Position numbers and translations under genes: made by a program. A DNA stretch of 64,000 bases from Gymnogyps californianus (Eukaryota; Chordata; Aves; Accipitriformes; Cathartidae): assembly GCF_018139145.2 (NCBI RefSeq), contig NC_059478.1, positions 992,001-1,056,000 of the forward strand, given 5' to 3'. Shown here piece after piece: positions 36,516 through 50,000 of the stretch (its first letter is position 1; each line of letters opens with the position of its first letter). Under the pieces are notes generated by a model, which saw nothing but the letters and a program-made list of their open reading frames with translations, did not search any database and had not been told where the DNA came from.

Positions 36516-37115
36516 TGTTGTGGTTTAACCCCAGCCAGCAGCTAAGCACCACGCAGCCATTTCCCCCTCCCCCCTTCCAGTGGGGTGAGGAGGAGGAAAG
36601 GGAAAAAAAAGTAAAACTCGTGGGTTGAGATAAGAACAGTTTAATAACTAAAGTAAAATATAATACTAACAACAGTAATAATGAAATATAATAATAATAA
36701 TGAAAAGGAATATAACAAAAAAAGGAAGGGGGGGGGGGAGGAAAAAACCCCAGTGATGCACAATGCAATTGCTCACCACCCGCTGACCAATGCCCAGTTA
36801 GTTCCCGAGCCGCAATCTGCGCCTCCCGGCCAACGCCCCCCTGTTTATATACTGAGCATGAGGTTCCATGGTATGGAATACCCCTTTGGCTAGTTCGGGT
36901 CAGCTGTCCTGGCCATGCTCCCTCCCAGCTTCTTGCACACCTGCTTGCTGGCAGAGCATGGGAAACTGAAAAATCCTTGGCTTAAGATAAGCGCTACTTA
37001 GCAACAACTAAAACATCAGTGTGTTATCAACATCATTCTCACACTAAATCCAAAACACAGCACTGTACCAGCTACTAAGAAGAGAGTTAACTCTGTCCCA
37101 GCCGAAACCAGGACA
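36516..37115 (-). mobile_element. Solo LTR F (ERV, subfamily 1), 600 bp, antisense
   Basis: It reads TGTTGTGGTTTAACCCC to ...GAAACCAGGACA on the + strand, with perfect GCATA duplicates (36511-36515 and 37116-37120). The sense TATA box is the complement of 36844-36851. It carries the subfamily 1 (AAT)n core and a G10-plus run near 36729-36738. It has a short extra segment compared with LTR A around 36795, where the GCCCAGTTAGTTCCCGAGCC-like stretch replaces the shorter GCCAGAGCAGC. Confidence 0.94.
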
Positions 37116-40100
37116 GCATATCATTATGTAGTGTCACAACCACATGTTAACAGTATCAGAGAGTCTTGAATCCTAAGGCTTAAAATGATCTTACGCAATA
37201 TCATTGTATGTTTATTGAAGTATGTTTATTAGACACTGGATAAGCCCAGAAAATTGTCTTTCTTTGATGTTGGTATAAACACCAATTTCTGTCTCATTAT
37301 TGAGGACACTTCCCAGTGCTAGGCCTCCAGTGGCTCATGGCAAATTTGCATACCTACAGCAGGTGCAGAACAAACGTTAGTCACTTCTCATTCCCTAGCC
37401 ATTTCAGAACCGCTTCACACTAATCTTTTACTTCATTAGTTGTGCTTCCAAACTTGTATTTAGAAGATTACTGGTTTATTTGAGCTATTGAAAGTATTTT
37501 GATGGCTCATCCTTGTAAAGATGCCTCAGGGAGAAGTTAGATATTCAAATGGCTAGGTATAGATAAAAAGGAAGACGAGCATTTGCAATTTTTTTATACG
37601 TATTTTTGATCGTCTTTAATCAATGAAGTCAAAGGCCAGGTGCGAGATGGAAAGAAGAAAGAGAATTACAGACATTTAGCATATTTACTCCTTGCTGAAG
37701 TAGATGCTGAATTTAGAAGACCAGATTCTACCTTAAATTAAAATTATTCTACCTTTAAATTTAATCATTAAATTTATCTCCTTTCACACTAGTAAAGTTA
37801 TTCTAGATTTTTGCAAAATCCACTGTTTCCATCTTTTACTTTTGTATTTTTTGGCACATTTTAAATGCTTAGGATTTCCAGAGGGAGTTATTTCCACAGA
37901 ATGTCTCTATTTTTTTATTTATCTTGATTAAGGTAAGATACGGGCAAATTACCCCCCCTCAGGTAAAAGCGAGTTTGTTGTTTTATGATCTTTCATACAG
38001 CTCTGCAGTGTGTTTCTGGTTTTTACCATTACAAGTGTTTGTATGTGTGTCATATAGAAAGACAAGCTAAAGTTATCACAGAAGCCCCTAAAATACCCAA
38101 TAATTTTTTTCTTATCCTGTCAATAAACTTGTCACAGAAGTGTTCCAGGTTTGGGTATGAGTGTTTGGCCAACAAGCACAAAGTGCCAAGCAGTTATGTT
38201 TGCTTTGACATATATTGAGGTAAAAGACCTGCTGCAGTAAAGGGTAGGCAGAAACCAAAAGGCCTTCAGCAAGCAAAGGGTTATACTGCTGTCTCCTTAT
38301 TCTGTCTGTCTTGCGTCGTCTATTTGAAGGATTCATTTTTGTTCAGGACGATTTAGCTACGGCAGATATAGCTGCAGTTTAAAATGATGGTATATACAAT
38401 TGTAAAAATATAACAAAATCAAGCATGCCCTCTAATCTCAACTCTGATGCTGTGAACAATATACCTTTGCTGCTGTCAGCAATTTGACTGACAGCTTGAT
38501 GCAAAGATGTTAAAACCAACTGATCCATCCACCCATACTCATTTTCACCTTCCCAATAATGTTCAAGGCTTGTATAAGTGATATAATCTATTTGCCTATG
38601 AAACTAAATATACTTGAATCTTGTCAATTTTGACTATTAGCACATTTTTGAATAGTTATAAATATACTACTTAGGTCATCCTATGATGCCATGGTTATTA
38701 CCTTGCTAGAAAAAATTATGCTAGCAGGTCTGTATTCCTGTCTCATTATCTGACTGAGTGCAGCTCATAGGTCTGTGTACATCTGAACAGAAATGCAGAT
38801 AATTGCAACTTGAGCATCTGAAGGAGAACAAACAAGCTACAGCGGTTAGGGGCAGCAATAATTGCCTAGAGCTAGTGAAGCTCCACTGCCGCAAGGAAGC
38901 GCAACGAGGTCCCTTAAAAATACAAGGGCAAACACATAACCTTCCCACTAACTATTCTACAAAGTTCAAAGAGTATCTCCATCCTCATTTAAAATTATTT
39001 TTTGCAGAAAGAATATGATGTTGGAAGAGGCATTTAAAATCCCTTCCTAAGCATCCTTTTTCTTTCTTCACCCTGTAGGTCATTCCCATCACCCCAAAAC
39101 ATATGGTCATTTAAAACCAGCCCTTCCCCAAGCATAACCCTCTTTAAGTGCCCTGGGGAAATTCCTAATTCCTCTCACTTGGTTTCAGCCACGTTTCCCT
39201 CAACAGATTAGCTCTATATGCAGCCGGGGTTGTCTTCTAATCAGAGCAAAAGTATTAGCTCTATTCTTGCTGGTCCCTAGACAGAAGCTTTGGGTCACTC
39301 TGTACTTTGTCATCCCCATAACATGAAAGTGTATTTTGCAGTATATTTAGGGTAAAAGGTATAGAATTTCTACCCATGCACTATTTGTCAAGCTAATAAA
39401 GAATGACCGTGACTGGCCGAAAGGAGAAGAAAAATATTGGCAACCCAAGTTTGCCTTCGAGGTAGTGAGATGTAAAATCTCACTATCTGGAATTCTAGAG
39501 AACAACGAGAGGAAAAAAAGAGTGGGTGAATATGTTCCTCTGCAAATATTCCTAGTTTTCATTTATGTTCTTCCTGAGCAGCTTCTTATAAAATCCTACT
39601 CTTCTCCTATTGAGGAAAGGCATTAATTATGTAGACAATTCTGATTACAGAGTGGCACAGAATTTTGCTTTGAATAATATTTTACGAATAGAACTATTAT
39701 GACTTCCATGTGTAAGGAATAAATGTCTCAATACCTATCATTTTCCAGATGGGAAAACTGGAGCTCAAAGAGGTTATTCTCTGTGTTTAAAGAAGTGCAA
39801 CTTGCAATGGCTATATGACCAAGTTAAAACACATTTTGCTTTTAAAATCCCTAAATCCCCTTCCCGAACATCATAAGGTCAGGTACATACTGATTAGTCA
39901 TGTATTTTGTATCCCAGAATATTTGCTAGAAAAATGAAAATATTTATTCTGCTACTGCATAAAGGTACAAGGATATAAAAACCCATAAAGAGTATGATTG
40001 GTCACCCATGAAAATGAGATAAGATCTCTTACAGATCTGGTTTTCAATGTCAGCTCTTGTCCACTGTATAAAACCATTTGCATCCCAGTTGTTGGCTGAA

Positions 40101-43100
40101 AAAATACAGTAGAAAAATATTTTGATAAAAAATCTTAGGATTATTTAAGATAAATAGAATCTTAAAATAGCATTTCAGTTATACTTTCTCAAGATATTGT
40201 CATAAAAGATCTAAAGCAGGATGTTCCTGTAAACTTTAGCACATCTACGATGTTTTCACATTTCATCTTCTACAGCTAGCTTGTAAGCTTTGTAAATGTT
40301 TAATGAAAGATCAATCCACTCTGTTTCCAGTGTGACGGCAATCCCGTTAGGGGATCACAATTATCACAGCCGACCTGAACAGTCTAAAAGTGCTGTGCCA
40401 GTAAAAGCAGAGCAGTGGAAGGACTGTACCATTCACATGGGTTTTGCTGCTGCGTGTCCGTGCTCTCTCTTTTGTTCTCCCCTGGCAGCACATTTCAGTT
40501 ATGTCAATGTCTCAACTGGAAGAGCTATTTGTCACTCTATCTCCACCTGTCAGGGCAGCTATCATCTCTGAGTTACAGGCGCATTTGAATTACTGACTGT
40601 GGGACTGAAAGGGCAGGATATCGCTGCAACCGTAGTTTATTAAAGACCCACAGCTGTTCTGCAGAAAGTCTGGAAATATAGTTTCCTAATAAATAATTCT
40701 CCTCCAGAAAGAGACATCTTTCTTTCTGTTTTCCTTCCCACTGAGGACATCAGCTTCTGAGGAGTCACCTATTCTCAGAGCATTCACCTGAAATAATCCT
40801 TATAAGTTTTTATAATAATTTAACTTTTTGTAGGATTTTTTATGACTTGTATAATCACTATTAGTTGTCAAAACAGCACTGTAGTTTGTAGCAGTGATGT
40901 AAACAAAATTACTATTTTACATTGTCATGCTTTCAAGCAATTACTGAAAAACGTACTAGAAGAATGCAACAGCATAACCCAAGTAAGAGCCGAAGGAGAA
41001 AAACACTTCATGCAAATTAAGTGTTCTATTGTGAGGTTTCCCTCAAATCACACAGAAATAACTGAATACTTTGTAAGGGCAAGGCCACGTGTGAAGGACA
41101 GCATGTATACCTACTGTCATAGACAGGACCAACTTCTCCTCTTTCTGTGACTTCAAAGAAGAAACAATTTCATGGTTTCAGAGACTAGTGGCAATTTTTC
41201 TTTCTGACTGTTGCTATTGTAGGAATATACTTTTTCTCTCCTTTTTTTCTCTCCTCTTCCTGGGTGTGAGATGAAATGATAACTCAGTTACCTAAAAGTA
41301 GGCCTAGAGACTTAATAATAAAAAAATTATACATATATATGCTTTTTCTTATTTTTAACCCCATGAGGATAAAAATTAGATTATATTACTTTTAATTACA
41401 CAACTTCTGTGTAATTAAAATGACATCTTACTGGTGTCTCTGAGTCAAAATGTATCAAGTTTGGAAAAATATTAGTCTCAAAAAAATGTTAGTTGATAAA
41501 AAAATAATCTTGAAATATTTTTAATATCACTGAAACAAACCATTTTATCTAAGTATAGTAAATCTACGGAAATATGGAAACAGCTAGTAAATACTGCATA
41601 TTTGACATTTGCAGTGAAAACAACTTTCTTGACTGCATAGCCCTAGACTACAGCTCCGCTCTGACACTCTGGAATAATGCTCCCTGCATACCGCAACATC
41701 CATTACATGATCAATCCTTTATGAAATATAAAAATTATAATTAGTACTTTAAAATTTCTTTTATTTCATATTCTCACATCAACTCGTAGCAAATCCTTAC
41801 CCTGCATAAAATGTAATGAAACCCAATTCTTTTGCTGACAGTTCCTTATTTTCCTTCAGTGATAATGTTTCTACACTCTTTACAGGAACTATTGTGTAGG
41901 GATAGCACAATAACTGCTACTATTGTTAATTTGTGTACTGGGAATCACCAACAGACAAAGACTCCCCTATACTAGAGTACGTACAGACACTGAAGGTGCC
42001 CACAAAATGCTTGCAATGCTGGCAAATGCTTGCAATGTAAGTAGGAAATAAGAGATAGTAGACAGATGTCAGCAGAACGGGAATATAGCAAGTTGTGTGA
42101 CAGCATTAGTCAGCACGATAGTTTTACTCGGATTTACAGCACTGGATTTGCAGAAATGTAGGGCCGAGACAGATCTCTTGTTCATCCTTCTTTGCCCAAA
42201 TAAAACTTGTTTTACTTAGTTGAGCAATTGTTCACCTCCTGTTTCTGAATAACATTTTATATTGGAAGCCTGTTGTCATGTCCTCCACAAGCTTGTATTC
42301 TCTTGAAAAAACAAAATGTCCAACCTTTCCTAAGAAGGAGTTTCTTTTACTTTTTTACCTCCTTCTTGTTTTAAAAAGGATTTAAACAGGGCTGTTTTGG
42401 TTTTTTGGGTTTTTTTTGTATCTTTCTTTGGGGGCACTATTCTCATTGAGATCTTAGCAGAATTCTGGAAAGTGACATAGCTAATTCATTCTTGTTTTAT
42501 GTAAGAATTTGCCAAGTTTGCAGTGAAAGTCCAAGCAGATTTAGATTTTTTTTTTTAATCTATTGTATTTTACCATATTTCTACTTGCTTAATTATTTAT
42601 TTTTTATGTATTTTCTCTCTTTTTAAGCATGGTACCTTGCTTTTTATCACACTCCATCTTTTCGATTTTCAACCATTTCTCTGGTTATTATAAATCTTCA
42701 AAAGCACTTGCCATAGCCCTCAGCTTAGTATCATCTGCATATTTTATGAATATACTTTCTATCATCCTACTCAATAATAAAAATTTTTAAAAGGACCATG
42801 TTCAGCATAATTTCTGTAGGTTATCCCACATATAAAAGGCTTCTAACTTGATAATGTACCACTAACAACATATCCTTTGAAAGGGATCTAGGTCGTACTC
42901 CTACGTTCAGACAAACGACTGTAATCAGTCTTCCTGTGGAAAGATACACAAAAACTTCATAATTTATTGGGGCTGTTAATGGATACTAATAGATCAAATT
43001 GTGGCATGAAAGACTCCTAGCTGATGCATAGCACATAGTTTTTGCACTTCATGATGATTACTGGGGCTGCAGAGCTTCCGTGACAAAGGAGAAGATTGTG

Positions 43101-46100
43101 GAAGCCTGCAGTTAGGTCTTAAATTATTCCATGCAAAAATCTTTTCTCTTTATTTATGTTGTAAAAGTGCCATTTATATATACAGAGTGCTACAAAAGTT
43201 CCACTACAAAACCAAAATTTGCATGTTTCCTAAGTTTTATGATATATATTTTTCTCACAGAAGCCAAAGTATACTAAACTATTAACTAGAGAGAGAACAA
43301 ACAGATTAAGAATTACTATGTATGTGAAAAGCATTTGATTTATAGCCATTTTAAGTACTTTCACCTTTTATACTTTTAACTTTTCATTGGTTCAGTAAAT
43401 TAACTTTAGTATGACATGGATGTAAAGATGTGGAGGATATTTTTTCCTGTAACTTCCTTCAATTTCAGTAATTGCGGTAATTTTCACATGATGCAGCAAT
43501 ACCGCATAGGAACAACAGTTACAAGAAAATCAAGCATTTTTTTTAAAAAAAAAAAGGCTTGGATTGCTGCAACTCTTCTTATTTCTGTTTCAAGGAAAAA
43601 TCAGAGAGGAAATGAAATCATCTGTTTTCCCAATTATCATCTAAATAGTCTCCATTTGGCAGTGAATTTTGTGATCTTATTTAGGTTAAAGAGGTGAAGA
43701 AAGTGTTTGTTCCTATCTGTGCAGCTGCTGTTGGGTCAAGTTTCTCCTGAAAGGATGCAAGGATTCATGACTATGTCAGAGTTGTTGGATACAAGAGTTC
43801 TTCCTAATTCTTCATATCGAGGGCATTTTTTGGTCTCATCCACCTTCAGACCAGGATATCCATGCATTTTCCCTGTGCCTTAACTTCCTTGGAAAAAAAG
43901 ATCCATGAATGCAGGCTGGAATTCTCACCAGATTTCTGTGTCAGCATGTACTTCGCTGCAGCTCAGTCATAGCAAGGGAGATGACTTCTCAGTGAGGAGC
44001 CTTCATGAAGACAAGATTGTCCCCAAAGAGGCAACAGTATACCGGCTCTGCGTAACACATCTCTTCTAACTTCCAGGAGTATATCTGAGGAAACCCAGTG
44101 CTCTTGTGGGAGCTATGCATTTCTTTTTGAAATCTGCTTTTCTACTTTTCCTATCTGGGTTTCAGTGGGGTGAAGCCACTTTTTCAAATCTTAACCACGC
44201 AGAACTGTCAGGTTTAAGATGAGCAAAAAGCAGGAGTAATCAAGAGGATAATTCTGTTTTATCTGTCTGAGCATTTGTTTTAATCTCATGACACAGTGCT
44301 TGAACTTTTGCCAGAAAATCAAAAGAGAAATGTCTACCTCTGTCTCTTCCTACCTGGTAGAGAAGTAACTGACGCGTAGGGGACATAGAGAGGTTGTGTT
44401 TTTGTAGCTTTGTTTGTGTGTGAATAACTTCTTACAAGAAAAGTAAGGCAAGGAGTCTCATGGAAGGGAGATTTCTGTTTCTGTGCTGTTTGGCTATTTA
44501 CTCATTTTCTACTCCTAATTTATTGTCATCTTTGACACGCTTTCAGCTGGTCCCAGGTTCAAGGGTGAAGCAAATTGTTCCACACGTATGATACAGTAAC
44601 TCGCTCTGACCTTGCCTAAGACACGTCGAGAATCACTACTGTCTGCACCACAGTAGGTCTAACTCAGAGAAGATGAACGTATATACAGATGTTGATGGTT
44701 GTGTGAGTTTCATGCTAATGCTGCAATATGTGTTACAGAACAGACTTGTACCAAGCCAACTCAATGCACAAGCAACATAAAGGTAGCATTTAGCTTGGTG
44801 AAAGAAGGTTTTTGACCATCCTGTCTTTTTTTCCACTGCTTACATTTTCTGCGACAGGAAGAGCAAACCCTGGTATTATCTATTTGCTGCATTGTTTTCA
44901 GTGGGAATATTTATGAATATGCTGATAAGCTTCCTCCTGTAATACTTTTGTGAGATATATACATTGCCCTAGGAACTGGAGTTGGAGTTCCCTTCACACT
45001 GGCCACTAGGCAACAATCAGATGGTAAAAATGCTTGCTTTGTTATCATATTGAACTGTACCCAAGCCGGCAATCCGGAGGAACAAGATTTTGTAACCAGT
45101 CACAGGCCCCTATTTGAACAGATTTGTAGTAATACATTGCTCTTGTTCATAACTACAATATAGATTACTTCATTTATCCTCACACCTCTTTCATTTTGTG
45201 TAACTTATTCTTATTATATATAAAATACTGGACTATATTTAACATGTAATCTTGATTTATGAGAAACAGCACACACTGCGGAGGTGCACTGGTATTTTTT
45301 CATGGCAGCATTGCAAAGCTGGCATGTTCTACAATAGGATGGAAATAATTCTGGCCAAGACATTAATAGCTAAGGTTAAGTTTACTGTGGCCAAAACAGA
45401 ATTCCCAGTAATTGCCCAGCATTGCTCCTTACACAAAGAAGTTGGACAAAAATACCGTCATGTCTGCTGGGCATATGGCTTGGAAAGCCGGTTAATCCTG
45501 GCTCTACTTCTGGATCTGTACAGCCATGTTGCATTCTGTTTCTTCCTAAGCAACATTTCTAGGAAAATACTCTAACATTCATGTAGGCCCTCATTATCTT
45601 AAGCTTGGTGCAGAATAGCAGCCAGAACAACGGGGTCCTAAGCACAGTTGCTATACTGTGGCTGATAATCTGAAATTATTGGCTAATCAACCTCAAATTG
45701 AAATATACCTAGAAGATAAATAATCATCTTTTTGCGAATTTTAGTACAATAATGGCATCTCTTCTTTATTGCAACTGGCCTGCATAGCTTACACTGCCTC
45801 CCAAATATGTTAAAAATCCTGTTTCATGAATAAAATGAAAGAGAACAGAAAGGAAGGCTTCTGACCCCAGCAAGCTGACCAGACATGAACCAGCAGTACA
45901 GCTTCCCTCACACTAACAAGCCACCATTTCTGATGATGATGCTGTTAACTCAAGCACAACGATGACACTGTTAATACAGATACTGGTGATACAGGACAGG
46001 CTTTTGCTCAGCCATGTTAGTATAAAGACAGAGTAGCTCTGAGCATAGCTAAATGTCTGTGAGGATATGCCATGTATTGCTTCTCTTGGTTGTTTGTAAA

Positions 46101-47000
46101 ATATGTCCCTTTTCTGCAGTTCTTGTTCCAGCCTCTGTCAGGTGCATAAAGTTTCACTCCTTCCCAATCTGTGTCAGTATTGATGGTACTATAAATAAAA
46201 TTTATGGTGTATATGATAATTATATGACATTATAAATAACATTTTATCTCCCACTGGTGCTTATATCCCACTTGAAAATTTCCACAATGACTTTTATTTT
46301 TCTCTCTCAGACCTGTTCTACAGAGGTGCTGTGAGGGATAATGAAATGGATGCAGACGAACAGAAATTTTGTAATAATGCATTCTCAATACATATATTTT
46401 ACAATAGTAAAATTCAAAATAGAACTTCATTCCATCTGAAGCTTCTTTAAAAAGCTCATATTTGGACTCTGTAGAGGGATTAAGTGTCTTATTCAGCATT
46501 TTTTAATGTAGTCTGAGCTTCAGAATAGATCTAGTTGCATACAAAGTCTCCAACATATGTATTATAAGGTGTATCAGAAGCTGACCTAGCCAGTTTTACA
46601 CAAGTCCTGGAGTCCTGAAAGTTTTGTTTCCAAGTTTGTTTCCCCACCTTGCATAATCTCTACATCCATGTCATTCACGACGGACTGAAATAAAATGAAA
46701 CGTAACAGGTATATAGGCTTATTCTTTCAGAGAATACATTTAACGCTTAACTGTTTCTGTTGCAGAAATTAGTAACTCAACTCCCATTCAACACTTTTAT
46801 TTAGTTAAGAGCATTAGAAAGCTCTGTGCTTATAATCTGGAACTATATTGACAAGTTTATTGCCCTGATTCTCTGTTCAGCTCACTGTTGTAATTCCACT
46901 GGTTCTTTAGAGATGTTTGCAATTTATACCACTGGAAAAAAAGAATAACACCAGGACCATTTTTAATAAACCAAAGCTCCGAATTGATTTTGGAATTAAA
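37116..47000. other. Unique AT-rich intronic DNA, no gene seen
   Basis: No conserved coding frame. Small structures are the hairpin at 41389-41421, a 14-bp repeat at 42005-42018 and 42024-42037 (AAATGCTTGCAATG), and a higher-complexity stretch at 40300-40670. The rest is featureless by eye. Confidence 0.55.
41390..41420. repeat. Perfect short hairpin, 12-13 bp arms
   Basis: TTTTAATTACAC (41390-41401) and GTGTAATTAAAA (41409-41420) are exact reverse complements. One further A-T pair leaves a 5-nt loop. Each arm has a TAATTA-type homeodomain core. It could be structural, a protein-binding palindrome or chance. Confidence 0.8.
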
Positions 47001-50000
47001 ATAAATAGTTGTGCTAAAATAGAAGCATCCTTTTTTGTGGTAGAAAATAAAACTGAAACATTTTTATATGCTGAATAAGAATCCCTGGCTTTATTTTTTG
47101 TGTGCAGGTAGAGATCTGAGCATTTCCTGCTGCCAGTGAAACAACATTTAGATATGAGGATAACATTTAGATGCAAAGAAGATCAGCAGCCCATTCCCCC
47201 AAGACCTAAGCAATAAAAAAACAACACACCAAAGTATTTTCAGAAAATACTGTGGATTATATTCTATGGCTTTCAACAATTTGAATTGCTACAAACAGCA
47301 ATAGTGTAGTTGTTATATTTCACAATATCGAAACAGTGTTTAGGCATATGTCTGTGAGTTTAACACTCGTGTAAAACCAGACTCATCCCAGAGTGCTGGT
47401 AGAAACAACTGTCTTCATAAATTCAAGTGCAGGTTAAGTAATTGTCATCTATCAGTGCTGTAAATAATACTGGCATGCACTCCACAAGAGTGGTGTAGAA
47501 GAAAATTGGAGGCAAAAAGTCTCTTATTTGGAAGGATAAACTTATAAATTGTACAGAAAATGAGCCAAATAATCTACACTATAGATTATTTTAGTTTATA
47601 CAACATTCTTACTGGAAAAGGAACAATTCTAGACATTATGTATAGCTTCATAGATAAGGCTTTGGATCGGTATTTGTCTGAGAACATATTTGAGAATATA
47701 TTGACAATATATATTTTGTTTGAGGCCAGTCATTTAAGGTACCTTTTCCTAGTACCAGGCAGGCAGGAGCAACATCAGCCTTTGGTTTGAGTAGAGGGGA
47801 ATTTGGTGTCTCCCTGGCACCAAGCCTAAGCCAATACAGAGCATCAGTAACATCTCAGAAACAAACAAACAAACAGTTTTCAAAGGGTTTAAGAGCTCAC
47901 ATTCTCTGCCACGCTAGCCAGGTCATAAAGCTTTTTGGTCTGCTCTGAGTATGGGACAGAAGGAGGTCATGCCTGCTCACAGTACTCTGTACCCTTAGCC
48001 ATACTATGCTTCAGTTTTCCAAATGAGAAATAGTGTGAATAAGAAGCACTACCTTTGAATTTTAAATTATTTATCACAGTTTGGTTTGGTCTGTATGACT
48101 TTTTACTGCCTAGTACAACAGATCAATTTGTAGTTCTGAAACAGAAATTATAAAAATAGTAATAAAAGACATTTCAAAGACTTTGAGACTATGAGCTGTA
48201 GCACATAATGATAAAGAATTTTAGCAGTTTGTGCTTCCCCTGTGACTCATCTGGGAGTATCCACCAAGACTGAATCAATGAATCCTCTGTTATGTTTTAT
48301 TTTCTCCAACAGATCTTTATGCTGATTCAGTCTTCACAAACTGTATTTTTGTGTGTTGATTCATGCACTAAAACACTTCCACATATTCAGCTTGCTTCCT
48401 TATCTCTACAAGAAATCTGGTTCCATTCTTTTCATTTTAGTCAGGACAAGAAGAGAAGGAAGAAGAATCCAATTTTCTTGTTGACTTTGAAGAAGTAACA
48501 GGTAGTGTCAAATCCATAAAGCCCCTCCTCAGCGAGAGCTCTAGAGACTTCTGAGTTTCACCTTCTTATAAAATTCCAGAGTCATTAGGATTTGTTCATG
48601 TACAATCAACTACAGGAACAGGACCATGATATCTATTGGCTCTTAAGGTTAGACAAAAAGACTCTACATATACCTTTCTGCTTCTCTTTCTCATAACTCT
48701 TTTCCTTTTTGTGTCAAAAAACTCTTCTCCAAGGCAGACTTCTCTATTTTAAAGGTTAACTACTGTTTTAGCTATAGGTAAGATACCTGCTTCTCCAAAA
48801 ATGTTCTGGGAAACAGAGTGAAGGTAATAAGTGCATTGTGGAAAACATAGGAAACACTTTTTATACCACATTTACAAAATTTAAATCCATACCTTTTCAT
48901 CACATGGAATTTTAGATAACATCGGCTTTCATAGTGGTTGAAAATAAATTGAAAGAAATGCAAGAATCTTCGAGTCAGAGGAATTTTTTGGATTTCATTA
49001 GTCTTCTGCAAATCTAAGCAAATGCACCATTTTATAAAACCTGATGCCTAGGTAATAAATGATTTCTATGGACAGTTGTGAACTGGGGAAAAAGGATGTT
49101 TTGAGCTTGCCAAGACCATAGAAGGGCTGGATTAGTCTGAGCGATGCAGGTACAAGGTGTCAGAAACTCTCTTGATACTGTCAAGGGGGGAATGAACAGT
49201 CTTCTTATCCCTCTAGGACATGAGACTAACATGAGACTAACCAGTACTTCTTGCAGGGAAGAACAAATATATAAACCAGTGTTAATGAATAGTGACCTGG
49301 ACTTTTCGTAATTAAGTGGATGGACAACTACTTGTGACTCCAAAAATGCCACCATCTTACCTAGCAGGCTGTAAATCCATATCGTTATTGTCATTAACAC
49401 AGGAAAGAACACCTACTGGCCAGAGCACATCTAAATAATCGAACCCCAGAAATATAAAAAAGCTACAAAATATATGTCCTGCTTACTCAAACTGTAAGAA
49501 ACACCTCCCAAGTGTCCAGTCATTCTCCATTTCAGATATAGTAGAGGCAAGGGTAGGTTTTACTAGGAATTCTCCCTTTCCTCTCTGCTCTGTGACTAAT
49601 TATTATCATATGTAGAGCTAATGAATTATTTGCTAGGAATTTAATCCTTGTCTTAAAAGCCTGTGCAAACTGGCGCAATTTTACAAGCTAATTCACCAGT
49701 TCCTCAGTATTAAACGGACAGTTCATACAAACGTGTTTCAGTTCAGAAGTGTTTGTACTCTGGCTGTTTTTGCTGTTTATCTTTTGTGTAATTTGCAACA
49801 TATTCCTAGTAAGTGCATTTCTTCGTGTTATTACTGCTTGGGTGATTGAGCTTCTTCTGAGGCAGAAGGTAAATAAGATTAAGTCACAAAGAGATATTAG
49901 TTTTGTGCAAATACCTTTGCATGAATATAGGTACAGCTAAATATGTGAACAGTGAGACTCAATGAATGTTCACAAGTGTGTTTGGAAGTATATCACAAAC

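Noticed and set aside
40842..41150. Open frame of 102 codons on the + strand
   Set aside because: Not recognised as any family, no start context or neighbouring exon; probably chance.
49032..49412. Open frame of 126 codons on the - strand
   Set aside because: No domain, no splice-site context and no codon pattern suggesting selection; a random open frame in intron.
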